A DNA stretch of 8,567 nucleotides from contig JAICXG010000114.1 in assembly GCA_025980625.1 (NCBI GenBank), forward strand, positions 1 to 8,567, given 5' to 3'. A program made the translations under genes and the position numbers. This stretch comes from Chthoniobacterales bacterium. GTDB lineage: Bacteria > Verrucomicrobiota > Verrucomicrobiia > Chthoniobacterales > UBA10450. Shown here in pieces: positions 1 to 5,959 of this stretch. Numbering within the stretch: the stretch's first letter is position 1; every line of letters begins with the position of its first letter. Under the pieces are notes generated by a model. The model searched no databases. It was given only the letters and a program-made list of their open reading frames with translations, and had not been told where the DNA came from.

Positions 1-175
1 CGTCCAATATGCCGCTCGGTATGGTATTTGGCGTCCAGTTGGACGCCGTGTACCAATCGCCGCTGGTCGGATTCTGACTCCACGTCGCACTGCCGGCGAG
101 GGAATGCCGCTGCGCTGCTAGAGAGAGCAGCGCAGCGGCGATGATAAGCGTCGATCTGTTTCTTGATGCGTTCAT
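1..175 (-). CDS. Secreted repeat protein, N-terminal fragment (cut by window edge)
   Basis: Reading the minus strand from the ATG at 175-173 gives 58 residues before the window ends. Residues 1-27 form a signal peptide: Arg5 and Arg7, a hydrophobic core TLIIAAALLSLAA (9-21), and a likely cleavage after Ser-Leu-Ala (25-27). The mature start, GSATWSQNPTSGDWYTASNW (28-47), is the opening often seen in large exported, autotransporter-like beta-strand repeat proteins of Verrucomicrobiota and relatives; that family assignment is from memory of such proteins. Exported function and passenger role are unknown. There is only a weak purine-rich stretch (GAGG) before the start. QRH directly after the hydrophobic core is unusual for a signal peptide, and those codons form one arm of a perfect inverted repeat. 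The rest of the gene lies outside the window, so total length and C-terminal anchor cannot be judged. Confidence 0.72.
   Translation of the reverse strand, partial: MNASRNRSTLIIAAALLSLAAQRHSLAGSATWSQNPTSGDWYTASNWTPNTIPSGILD
106..139. repeat. Perfect 14-bp inverted repeat within signal-peptide codons
   Basis: GCCGCTGCGCTGCT (106-119) and AGCAGCGCAGCGGC (126-139) are exact reverse complements separated by six bases, AGAGAG. In the minus-strand mRNA this would be a very GC-rich hairpin covering about nucleotides 37-70 of the coding sequence. It has no following T-run, so it is not a standard terminator. It could slow early translation or be a product of alanine/leucine codon repetition. Confidence 0.85.
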
Positions 176-530
176 AGCTGAGCCTCGAGAAACGCAATGA
201 CTTCTTCACGGACACAGCGGTGTGTGTTGGTGTTTTCGCGACGTTTGGGCTGAACAAAGGCGCTGCTAAAAATCGGTGCGACCGACGAAACGCACACCTG
301 AAGCAGGTCTAGGTGTATGTGTGTCTGACGGAGGAGCGATTTCATGGCTGTGATCGTGCGCCAGAAGGGAGTCGCCTGTAAAGTAGAATGTTCCTGCGGG
401 TGCGACTTGGCTTCCGAATCTGCCATTTCGGGAACGTCGCCAGGAAGGATCACAGGTGGCGTTGGGTGAGAGCAGTGACTGTGCTGAGATTGCGGGCGTC
501 GAATTGCCAGAAGGAGCTGGCTTGTCGAGA
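176..530. other. Divergent intergenic region between secreted protein and xerD
   Basis: This 355-nt stretch separates two divergent genes and should hold both promoters, but I see no convincing -35/-10 pair on either strand. It contains short inverted repeats (TCGGT-GCG-ACCGA at 273-285, ACCTG-AAG-CAGGT at 296-308 nested within ACACCT/AGGTGT at 294-316) whose loops are too small or stems too short to interpret. The best coding candidate is the 41-aa ORF at 344-469, listed separately. No tRNA or riboswitch fold was recognised. Confidence 0.5.
344..469 (+). CDS. Possible 41-aa Cys-rich small protein upstream of xerD
   Basis: An ATG at 344 is preceded by a near-ideal SD, GGAGGAG (330-336), with a 7-nt spacer, stronger than that of any other gene here. 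The ORF runs 41 codons to TGA at 467-469. It encodes four cysteines close together (Cys12, 16, 18, 20, in ACKVECSCGCD), a spacing that could bind a metal, followed by a Ser/Gly-rich tail. No family is recognised. Its 3' end contains another SD-like sequence, AGGAAGGA (442-449), 6 nt before a GTG at 456 that is in frame with xerD, so it could act as a coupled leader ORF. Against it: it is short, and most genes in this window do not rely on SD sequences. It could be chance. Confidence 0.3.
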   Translation: MAVIVRQKGVACKVECSCGCDLASESAISGTSPGRITGGVG

Positions 531-1430
531 ATGTCAACGATGGAGCAGGAGATCGAGGCTTTTATCCGCTATCTCGCGGTCGAGCGCGGTCTTTCGCAGA
601 ATTATCAGCTCTCGACCCAGCGATCGTTAGGCGAGTTCGCCGCCTGGTGCGCGCAACGCAAACAGATCACGCGGGCACGTCAGGTCGGGTTGCCGTTGAT
701 CAGCGAATACCTGGCGGAGCGGAAACGGGGCGGGCTCTCCGCGTCATCGATCAAGTTGATCGTGGTCGCGCTGAAAATCTTTTTTCGTTTTGGGATCGCG
801 CAGGGGTTCGTAACCAAGGAGCCGACCGAGTCGTTAGTCCTGCCCCGGATCGAACGTTACTTGCCGGAGACCTTGAACGAGTTGCAGGTCGAGCAGTTGC
901 TCGAAAGCGTGGACGCAAAGGCGCCGCTCGGGCTGCGCGACCGGGCGATGCTGGAACTGCTTTACGCCAGCGGGCTGCGCATTTCGGAGCTGGCAAATGT
1001 GCGTTTGGAAAATCTCAGCCTGGAAGAAGGGGTGGTGCGGGTGACCGGCAAAGGCAACAAAACTCGGCTGGTGCCGGTCGGTCGCAAAGCCTGTGCCGCG
1101 ATTGCCGCTTATCTCGCGGCGGAACGGCCGCGACTCGTTAGGCAAAGAAGCGGGAGCGAAATTTTCCTTTCCGCCCGGGGTACTCGCCTAACGACGGTGC
1201 GGATCTGGCAGATCGTCAAGGTGGTGGCGCAGCGTTCTGGTTTGGAGGCGAACGTTTACCCGCATTTGCTCCGGCACAGTTTTGCCACCCATTTGTTAGG
1301 CAACGGGGCCGATCTGCGCATCATCCAGGAAATGCTCGGGCACGCCGATATCGCGACGACGCAGGTCTACACGCATGTCGACCAGCAGCGGTTGAAAGCG
1401 GTGCACCGCAAATTTCATCCGCGCGCCTGA
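531..1430 (+). CDS. xerD: Tyrosine recombinase XerD
   Basis: This site-specific tyrosine recombinase would, with a partner Xer protein, resolve chromosome dimers at dif in the cytoplasm near the division septum. From ATG 531 the protein has 299 residues, matching the family's roughly 298. The N-terminal SAM-like core-binding domain spans about 4-95 and the catalytic domain about 110-295. All six catalytic residues are visible: Arg150 (ASGLRISEL), Lys174 (TGKGNK), His245 and Arg248 (HLLRHSFATHLL), His271 (LGHADIATTQ) and the nucleophile Tyr280 (VYTHV). The C-terminus FHPRA resembles XerD rather than XerC. Start choice: 531 gives the usual XerD length but has AAGGAG 14 nt away, which is too far; ATG 540 is also possible; GTG 456 has a good SD but adds 25 residues unlike the family. 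The gene is convergent with the FIST gene, 14 nt apart. It carries four copies or near-copies of TCGTTAGGC and one more distant relative. Confidence 0.93.
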   Translation: MSTMEQEIEAFIRYLAVERGLSQNYQLSTQRSLGEFAAWCAQRKQITRARQVGLPLISEYLAERKRGGLSASSIKLIVVALKIFFRFGIAQGFVTKEPTESLVLPRIERYLPETLNELQVEQLLESVDAKAPLGLRDRAMLELLYASGLRISELANVRLENLSLEEGVVRVTGKGNKTRLVPVGRKACAAIAAYLAAERPRLVRQRSGSEIFLSARGTRLTTVRIWQIVKVVAQRSGLEANVYPHLLRHSFATHLLGNGADLRIIQEMLGHADIATTQVYTHVDQQRLKAVHRKFHPRA

Positions 1431-1444
1431 CCGGCAGGGAACCA

Positions 1445-2614
1445 TTATTTGCAGAAGAGCGCGACCGAAGCGGTGTAGCCATGCAGGTAACTGGCCCGAC
1501 CGATCGGGCCGATCTCGCCGTTGCAGAAGAAACCCGCGCTCGGGACTGCACCAAAGGTCTCGGCGAGAACGCCGGCATCGTGATTCGGCGTACGGAAAAA
1601 GCGCTGTCCGCGACCGTTGCAGGAGAAAACGAGCGAGGCGAACGGGTGGCAATCTTCCGTTGCCTCAAGCTTAGCCAGTTCGAGAAGATCGGCATGGGCC
1701 GTGATCCGGTCGCGCAACTGATACTGCAACGTCTGGCCAGTGCGCGCCCGTGCCCCAATCGCAACCGCGCCGGTCTGCGGATCTGCGCCTAGCAAATTGC
1801 GGACGAGAAAATCGCCGCGCTTGAGGTCGGCGACGTATTCGGAGGCGGCGAGGCCGGCGAAGAGGTTGCCGCGGGCGCGCTCCTTTTCCTCATCGGAAAG
1901 GGCGTTAAAAGTTTCGCTCAAGACCTGGTAGGCGGGCCGCGAGCCGAGAGCGTAAATCAGGTTTTCCTCCGCCTGGGTAATCGTGAAGGGCTCGCCCACC
2001 GGTTTGCAACCTTGACTAACGATGGTGCGAACCTTGGCGCCTTTGAGAGCGAGCGCGAGGACAGCCGCATCTGTGAGCTCACCGTCCAGAACCAGTGCAT
2101 TCTCGCCCGGCGCGCTGATGCCGCTGGCGAGGCCACCGATGCTTGGCGCGTCCGGGAACGCGACGTTCCATTCGGCGAGCCAGTTTTCCAGCCCGGGAGC
2201 GAAAGGATTGGCAAGCACGATCCAGGAATCGACTTCGTCGGGGCCGAGGCCAGTCTCCATTTGCCAGTAGGCCGGACCGGTCGACTCCTCAATTTGCTGA
2301 CGTGAGATCCGGATCGGCGTCAGCTTCGTTTGCGGCCACCTAACGAGGAGCAACGACATCCCGGCGCCGCTTTCCGCTTCTCGGCTCACGCCGATCAATC
2401 CTGCACCGGCCGAGCCGAGAAGAAGGGGGACGCGGCCGTGCAGCCTAACGAGGTCGAGCACTTCATCGATTTGCGGGAGCCAGTCGGGCGAGAGAAAAAG
2501 AAAGCCGCAACTGGGCTGGCCGCCACATTCGGCGAGGGCTTCCTCGGCCGCGGCGGCGACCGCACTTTCGCGAAAAGCGCCAAGCACGAGGCGGGAACCT
2601 GCACATTCTTTCAT
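1445..2614 (-). CDS. FIST N- and C-domain protein
   Basis: FIST (F-box and intracellular signal transduction) proteins are thought to be small-ligand sensors, possibly for amino acids; the ligand here is unknown. The ATG at 2614-2612 gives 389 residues, normal for a stand-alone FIST protein, with no signal peptide or membrane segment, so it is cytoplasmic. The FIST_N region is about 35-200, with glycine-rich LLLGSAGAGLIG (64-75) and SIGGLASG (158-165). The FIST_C region is about 225-385. Signature segments are GCKPVGEPFTIT (202-213), FSCNGRG (330-336) and GFFCNGEIGPIG (361-372), with Cys203, Cys332 and Cys364 in positions typical of the family. The frame stays open 96 codons upstream of the chosen start, but that part is basic and low-complexity and runs antisense into the next gene, so it was excluded. 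No output domain (kinase, GGDEF, methyl-accepting) is attached or adjacent. No SD is visible. Confidence 0.85.
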   Translation of the reverse strand: MKECAGSRLVLGAFRESAVAAAAEEALAECGGQPSCGFLFLSPDWLPQIDEVLDLVRLHGRVPLLLGSAGAGLIGVSREAESGAGMSLLLVRWPQTKLTPIRISRQQIEESTGPAYWQMETGLGPDEVDSWIVLANPFAPGLENWLAEWNVAFPDAPSIGGLASGISAPGENALVLDGELTDAAVLALALKGAKVRTIVSQGCKPVGEPFTITQAEENLIYALGSRPAYQVLSETFNALSDEEKERARGNLFAGLAASEYVADLKRGDFLVRNLLGADPQTGAVAIGARARTGQTLQYQLRDRITAHADLLELAKLEATEDCHPFASLVFSCNGRGQRFFRTPNHDAGVLAETFGAVPSAGFFCNGEIGPIGRASYLHGYTASVALFCK

Positions 2615-2649
2615 GCAGGCAGATCGTCGATGCGCAGGGAAATGTCGAG

Positions 2650-2665
2650 CGCGAGGCGGCTCGCG
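2650..2665. promoter_or_regulatory. Inverted repeat in the divergent FIST/597-aa intergenic region
   Basis: CGCGAG (2650-2655), GCGG loop, CTCGCG (2660-2665) is a perfect 6-bp inverted repeat in the middle of the 80-nt gap between two divergent starts (2614 minus, 2695 plus). It could be an operator shared by both promoters or simply GC-rich chance. No clear -35/-10 boxes are seen in the gap. Confidence 0.25.
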
Positions 2666-2694
2666 GGGTGGCAATTTGGTGCGACACTGGGCAA

Positions 2695-4488
2695 ATGAAA
2701 AAGTTGCTCGCGGTAATTGTGATCGCGCTCGCAGTCGCGGCCGCGATCTGGATTGCCCTGCGGGTGGAGTTGTCGTGGCGAATCGTGACCGTGCCGGAAC
2801 TGCTCCCGAAAAACAGCTTGCTTGTGGTCCATGTGCCAGACGTGAAACGAACCCAGGCGCGCTGGCGCGAGAGCGCGCTCTACCAGATTTGGCAGGAACC
2901 ATCGGTGCGGGCCTGGTCGAACAAGCTGCTCGAGCAGTTAAGACGCGAGCATCAGGACGGGCAAAATTTCCACGATTTTGTCGGCCTGGGTCCGACCCGG
3001 GTCTTCGCTGCCCTCACTTCCATCGACAATAACGAACCGAGGCTGGTCGGCGGTTTTCATTTCGAAGCCGCGCCGGAGGAGGTGCGAAAATTCATCGAAG
3101 CGCGGACAGCGAAATGGTGGCCACACGCAGTCGCAGTGAAACGCGAGACGCTGCTCTATCGGCAGCATCGGATCGAAAATTTGCATGGGGCGCGGCTCCA
3201 GTTTGCGAGTGTGCTCGACGAGCACTGGTTTTTTGCCTCGAACGATGTCGTCGCGCTCAAGGCGTTGCTCGATCGGGCCGATCGGCGGGCGAGTAAAGCG
3301 GAAGCCTCGCTGAAGCAGAATGAAGCGTTTGCGGCCGCGGCGAAACATTTGCCTAACGAATACGCGGCGATGGTTTTTCTCGACCCGCAGCCCTTTTTGG
3401 AAAAGCTGCTCCCGCTCGTCACCATAACCGGGCAATCGCTTCCCGCGACGCAACTCCAGCGGCTCAAATCTGTCCGGAGCGTGATCAGCGCGCTGGGATT
3501 CGAGCACGATAAGATGCAGGAGCGCGATTTTGTCGCGATGCCGCGGCTTGGCGCGGAGAAAAAGTTAAATCGTACGCTTCTGTCGGCGGCGGGGGCGAAT
3601 ACGTTTTTCTATTCGATTTCCCGTGTCCATTCGCCCGATCAATTCATGACTCCATCGGAGGCGGGGGCGCCCGGATTGGCAGCGATCCTCGGGCACTTGA
3701 GCTCTGCGCTGACCACCCACGGGCTAAAGCCGGAGGATTTGCAGGCGGCTTTTGGAGGCGAGTTAGAGATCATTGGGCAATGGCCGGGCGACGTTCATTG
3801 GCCGAATTTTGTCGCCAGTTTGCCGGTGACCGATCTCGCGCGGGCCCGGAGAATCGCCGACGCGCTGACCTCGATCGAGATCGCCGGCGGTGGTTGGACA
3901 CGGACGCAGAAGAACGGCGTTACACTGTATACATCGCAACCGTTTACCGGCCTGGTGGCGGTGAGCCTCGTCGTTGCAATCACTGAAAAGATGCTCTTCG
4001 CCGGGACAGACGACGGGGCGGTCGAGGCGGCGGTTGTGAACGCAGGCCCACCTCCCGGTGAACTGGAGAAAACCGCAGCTTTTCGGGAGGCTGCCGCGAC
4101 CGTTCCGCCGGCGGAGACGGCGTTTAATTATGTCGACACGCGTCTTTTGTTCGAGCGCTTGGACGCGGCGATTCGGCCATTATTGACGGCGGCGGCGACA
4201 CTTTATCCCGCTCTGCGCCAGAACCTCGACGTCAATGGACTTCCGCCAGCCGAGGCAATTGCAAAGCATCTGTCGCCGATCGTGCTATCCCAGCGCTACG
4301 AAGGCGATGGATACCTGAGCGAATCGGTCGGGCCGGTGACCTTTCGAGAGGCGGCGTTCGCAATGGCCGTCGGCGTCGGTGCGTCGTTCATCTATTTGGG
4401 CGAAGGACTCAGAAACGGTTCCTTGTTGCCGGCGAACACGCCAGCCCCGGCGACGCCAACTCCGTCGCCGACACCGACTTCAATTTAG
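2695..4488 (+). CDS. Membrane-anchored protein with two tandem DUF3352-like modules
   Basis: No assured family; the layout resembles DUF3352-type proteins of planctomycetes and relatives, whose function is unknown. ATG 2695 gives 597 residues beginning with a Lys-Lys start and a hydrophobic segment (about 4-23), a signal anchor or signal peptide, so the bulk is probably periplasmic. The body appears to be two copies of one module. Copy 1 (about 41-240) includes FVGLGPTRVFAAL (95-107), LDEHWFFASNDVVALKALL (174-192), a 'SLKQNEAFAAAAKHLP' segment and DPQPFLEKLLPL. Copy 2 (about 300-497) includes AFGGELEIIG (352-361), ITEKMLFAGTDDGAVEAAV (429-447), a 'LEKTAAFREAAATVPP' segment and DTRLLFERLDAAIRPLL. 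A hydrophobic stretch at 553-568 could be a second membrane segment, and the tail (582-595) is a Thr/Pro/Ala repeat, likely unstructured. ATG 2668 would add nine residues before the hydrophobic segment and is less likely. No SD is evident. Confidence 0.75.
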   Translation: MKKLLAVIVIALAVAAAIWIALRVELSWRIVTVPELLPKNSLLVVHVPDVKRTQARWRESALYQIWQEPSVRAWSNKLLEQLRREHQDGQNFHDFVGLGPTRVFAALTSIDNNEPRLVGGFHFEAAPEEVRKFIEARTAKWWPHAVAVKRETLLYRQHRIENLHGARLQFASVLDEHWFFASNDVVALKALLDRADRRASKAEASLKQNEAFAAAAKHLPNEYAAMVFLDPQPFLEKLLPLVTITGQSLPATQLQRLKSVRSVISALGFEHDKMQERDFVAMPRLGAEKKLNRTLLSAAGANTFFYSISRVHSPDQFMTPSEAGAPGLAAILGHLSSALTTHGLKPEDLQAAFGGELEIIGQWPGDVHWPNFVASLPVTDLARARRIADALTSIEIAGGGWTRTQKNGVTLYTSQPFTGLVAVSLVVAITEKMLFAGTDDGAVEAAVVNAGPPPGELEKTAAFREAAATVPPAETAFNYVDTRLLFERLDAAIRPLLTAAATLYPALRQNLDVNGLPPAEAIAKHLSPIVLSQRYEGDGYLSESVGPVTFREAAFAMAVGVGASFIYLGEGLRNGSLLPANTPAPATPTPSPTPTSI

Positions 4489-4600
4489 GCCGCCCTGACA
4501 TCCTGTGGCGCGAGCGAAGCATTCGTGCCGAGCGACTTATTTTTGGCGGAGCCCAGAAACCTGCTGCGGTTTTGCGATTTTGTGTTATCTTTTGCGCCCT

Positions 4601-4921
4601 ATGGCCATCCTAAAAAAGAACGCCTTCTCACGTCGCGTGCCCGATCTTGTTACAGAAGAACTAGTTGCGGTGCTTTCCCGCCGCACGTCCTTCGAGTTCA
4701 AGCAGCTATTTGAGATCCTGCACGAAAATCTCCGGGCGCGAAACGCGGCTAGCGGCGGGGAGGAGATGCTGCGCCTGCGTGCCTACGAAAAACTGCAAAA
4801 CCTCGTCGCACGCGGCATGGTCAAAAAGAACGGCAAAAAGTATCGCGGCCTGCCTTCCGCGCTTGCCAAGGCGCTGGTTCCGGCGAACGGCCACATTCCG
4901 ACCACCGCTGGCTCTCGCTAA
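4601..4921 (+). CDS. Small winged-helix-like protein, function unknown
   Basis: The 106-residue protein from ATG 4601 is basic and soluble. Predicted by eye: helices at about 16-27 (VTEELVAVLSRR), 31-47 and 53-71, followed by a wing-like hairpin, GMVKKNGKKYRGL (72-84). Helix-helix-helix-wing with a lysine-rich tip suggests a winged-helix DNA-binding fold, but this is inference from pattern, not from a named family. The frame is open upstream to 4505, but those residues (Cys-rich, no domain) are unlikely to be translated; the start at 4601 follows a T-rich stretch (4571-4595) that may hold the promoter. nuoA starts 36 nt downstream on the same strand, so the two could be co-transcribed. If it binds DNA, regulation of the neighbouring respiratory gene is possible but not shown. 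Confidence 0.6.
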   Translation: MAILKKNAFSRRVPDLVTEELVAVLSRRTSFEFKQLFEILHENLRARNAASGGEEMLRLRAYEKLQNLVARGMVKKNGKKYRGLPSALAKALVPANGHIPTTAGSR

Positions 4922-4957
4922 AGCTGGGGCGGTGCCGTTGCGTCGGGAACGAACGGT

Positions 4958-5329
4958 ATGATTCGCGAATATATTCCCATTCTGTTGCAGGCTGCGGTCG
5001 CAATCGCCTTCGCCGTCGGAGCGCTTCTTCTGAGCGTGCTGCTCGGCAAATCCGGCCTGCGAACGCGCACCAAGGATTCGCCGTACGAGTGCGGCATGGT
5101 TCCGCAGGGAGAGGCGCAGCCGCGCTTCAGCGTAAAGTTTTATCTCGTGGCGATGCTCTTCATCCTCTTCGATTTCGAGATCGTCTTCACGTATCCATGG
5201 GCGGTGGTCTATCGGGAGGCGATCGCGCACAGCCAGGTCATCTTCTGGAGCATGTTGAGCTTCGTCTCCATTCTCATGGTCGGGTACGTCTACGCCTTGA
5301 AAAAGGGCGCGCTCGATTGGAAAAAATAA
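4958..5329 (+). CDS. nuoA: NADH-quinone oxidoreductase subunit A
   Basis: NuoA is a small membrane subunit of respiratory complex I, at the junction between the peripheral arm and the proton-pumping membrane arm. The 123 residues match the family's length. Three membrane helices are visible (about 6-30, 60-82 and 92-113). The loop between helices 1 and 2 carries DSPYECG (40-46) with the conserved Cys45, followed by the hallmark KFYLVAMLFILFDFE (60-74) with Asp72 and Glu74, acidic residues typical of NuoA. The ATG at 4958 begins directly at the first helix and is preceded only by a weak GGGA. Unusually, nuoB and the rest of the nuo set do not follow: the next gene is an unrelated Dabb protein after about 200 nt. 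The other subunits must therefore be elsewhere, or this is a separate copy. Confidence 0.95.
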   Translation: MIREYIPILLQAAVAIAFAVGALLLSVLLGKSGLRTRTKDSPYECGMVPQGEAQPRFSVKFYLVAMLFILFDFEIVFTYPWAVVYREAIAHSQVIFWSMLSFVSILMVGYVYALKKGALDWKK

Positions 5330-5330
5330 G

Positions 5331-5346
5331 CCTGGCCGCGGCCGGG
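5331..5346 (+). terminator. GC-rich hairpin just after nuoA
   Basis: CCTGGC (5331-5336) can pair with GCCGGG (5341-5346), one G-T wobble, around the loop CGCG, starting one base after the nuoA stop codon. There is no T-run after it, so it is not a standard Rho-independent terminator; it might end or stabilise the nuoA transcript. The rest of the gap to 5532 shows nothing I can name. Confidence 0.3.
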
Positions 5347-5532
5347 GATTGACGGTGAATAGCAGCGCGCGGTGTGTCCATCATTCTCATTCGCTGCGGA
5401 AGAGAAGTATGCGCACTCTGGACTCCCACACGGCACAATATTCGTCATTGAGAAAGCCATCCGTCATCCTCAGTTCGCACCACGGATTCTTGCTTGCGCC
5501 ACCTGCGGCTCGCGCCTAATAGCTATCCGCTC

Positions 5533-5844
5533 ATGGTTCATCATATTGGACTCTACAAATTGAAACCGGGCGTCACGCCGGAAGAGACGGAAGAGATGAT
5601 GATGAACGCCCGGATGCAGCTGCTCAAAATCGACGAAGTGCTCAGCATCAAGTGCGGCCGGCGGGTGGATTCGAACTCACCGTGGCCATTTTTCATCGCA
5701 ATCGATTTCGAGTCGATGGATAAGCAGGCGATCTTTCGCGAGGATTCCATTTACATCAAGTTTGTTGAGGAAGTGATCAAGCCGAAGACCTCGGAATGCC
5801 TCGCGCTGGATTACGAGATGGACCCGGGCAAGGATATCTCGTGA
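5533..5844 (+). CDS. Dabb (stress-responsive A/B barrel) domain protein
   Basis: The 103-residue protein from ATG 5533 begins MVHHIGLYKLKPGVTPEE, the typical first strand of a Dabb domain (dimeric alpha-beta barrel of the ferredoxin-like type). It continues with a helix (about 18-33), the strand containing VLSIKCGRR (36-44), PFFIAIDFESMD (52-63), and the helix with a tyrosine/valine-rich end before IKPKTSECLALDYE. Members form homodimeric barrels and are mostly uncharacterised, some related to stress response or small-molecule binding or cyclisation; the substrate here is unknown. The frame is open 13 codons upstream (from 5494), but the His-His start at 5533 fits the family. No SD is seen. 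It stands alone: 203 nt after nuoA and 115 nt before the glycosyltransferase. Confidence 0.82.
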   Translation: MVHHIGLYKLKPGVTPEETEEMMMNARMQLLKIDEVLSIKCGRRVDSNSPWPFFIAIDFESMDKQAIFREDSIYIKFVEEVIKPKTSECLALDYEMDPGKDIS

Positions 5845-5881
5845 AAATGGAAATCGAGGCCAACCGATGATCGAACTTCGC

Positions 5882-5938
5882 TTGCGCTAAAGGCGCGGAA
5901 GGTCGCGCCGGCGGGTCTCGTTCCTGCTCCTTTAGCAA
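5882..5938 (+). promoter_or_regulatory. Two overlapping inverted repeats upstream of the glycosyltransferase
   Basis: A compact hairpin GGCGCG-GAAGGT-CGCGCC (5892-5909, perfect 6-bp stem) shares its first two bases with a wider pair, TTGCGCTAAAGG (5882-5893) and CCTTTAGCAA (5929-5938), complementary over ten bases with a two-base bulge. Both lie in the 115-nt gap before the glycan genes. The first, with no T-run, may end the Dabb transcript; the pair might instead be alternative RNA folds. No promoter boxes are clear. Confidence 0.3.
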
Positions 5939-5959
5939 TTGCGGCTTCGTTGTTTGGCC

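Larger units (their letters stand above)
624..3359. repeat. Dispersed 9-mer TCGTTAGGC cluster
   Basis: Exact copies lie at 624-632 (+), 1135-1143 (+), 1186-1194 (-), 2443-2451 (-) and 3351-3359 (-). One-mismatch copies are TCGTTAGTC at 831-839 (+) and 2014-2022 (-), TTGTTAGGC at 1293-1301 (+) and TCGTTAGGT at 2338-2346 (-). Chance expectation for an exact 9-mer on both strands of this window is about 0.07. All copies lie inside genes (xerD, the FIST gene, the 597-aa protein gene), in different codon phases, so protein repetition does not explain them. None occurs from 3360 to the window end. Function unknown. Confidence 0.8.

Noticed and set aside
172..537. Minus-strand 121-codon open frame whose TGA overlaps the start of the secreted protein (ATGA).
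   Set aside because: It starts with TTG antisense to the xerD leader, has a random, Ser/His/Gln-rich composition with no domain or signal, and no SD; the ATGA overlap is probably chance.
388..630. Plus-strand 80-codon open frame (MFLRVRL...) overlapping the start of xerD.
   Set aside because: Out of frame with xerD and overlapping its well-supported N-terminal domain; Arg-rich shadow composition.
531..1430. xerD as the integrase of a mobile element.
   Set aside because: Length, motifs and C-terminus match the housekeeping XerD type, and no att repeats, tRNA or cargo genes are adjacent.
2615..2902. Upstream in-frame extension of the FIST gene by 96 codons.
   Set aside because: Basic, low-complexity sequence antisense to the signal-anchor region of the 597-aa protein; FIST homology begins after the ATG at 2614.
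1501..3284. A near-palindromic 14-mer, CGATCGGGCCGATC, occurring at 1501-1514 and 3270-3283.
   Set aside because: Only two copies, both in coding sequence rich in GATCGG-type words; likely compositional. Worth only a genome-wide count.
624..3359. TTAGGC within the repeated 9-mer is the nematode telomere unit.
   Set aside because: Copies are single and dispersed in bacterial genes, never in tandem, so there is no telomeric or eukaryotic origin.
5372..5563. 63-codon plus-strand frame between nuoA and the Dabb gene.
   Set aside because: GTG start without SD, no recognisable domain, and it runs into the Dabb gene in another frame.
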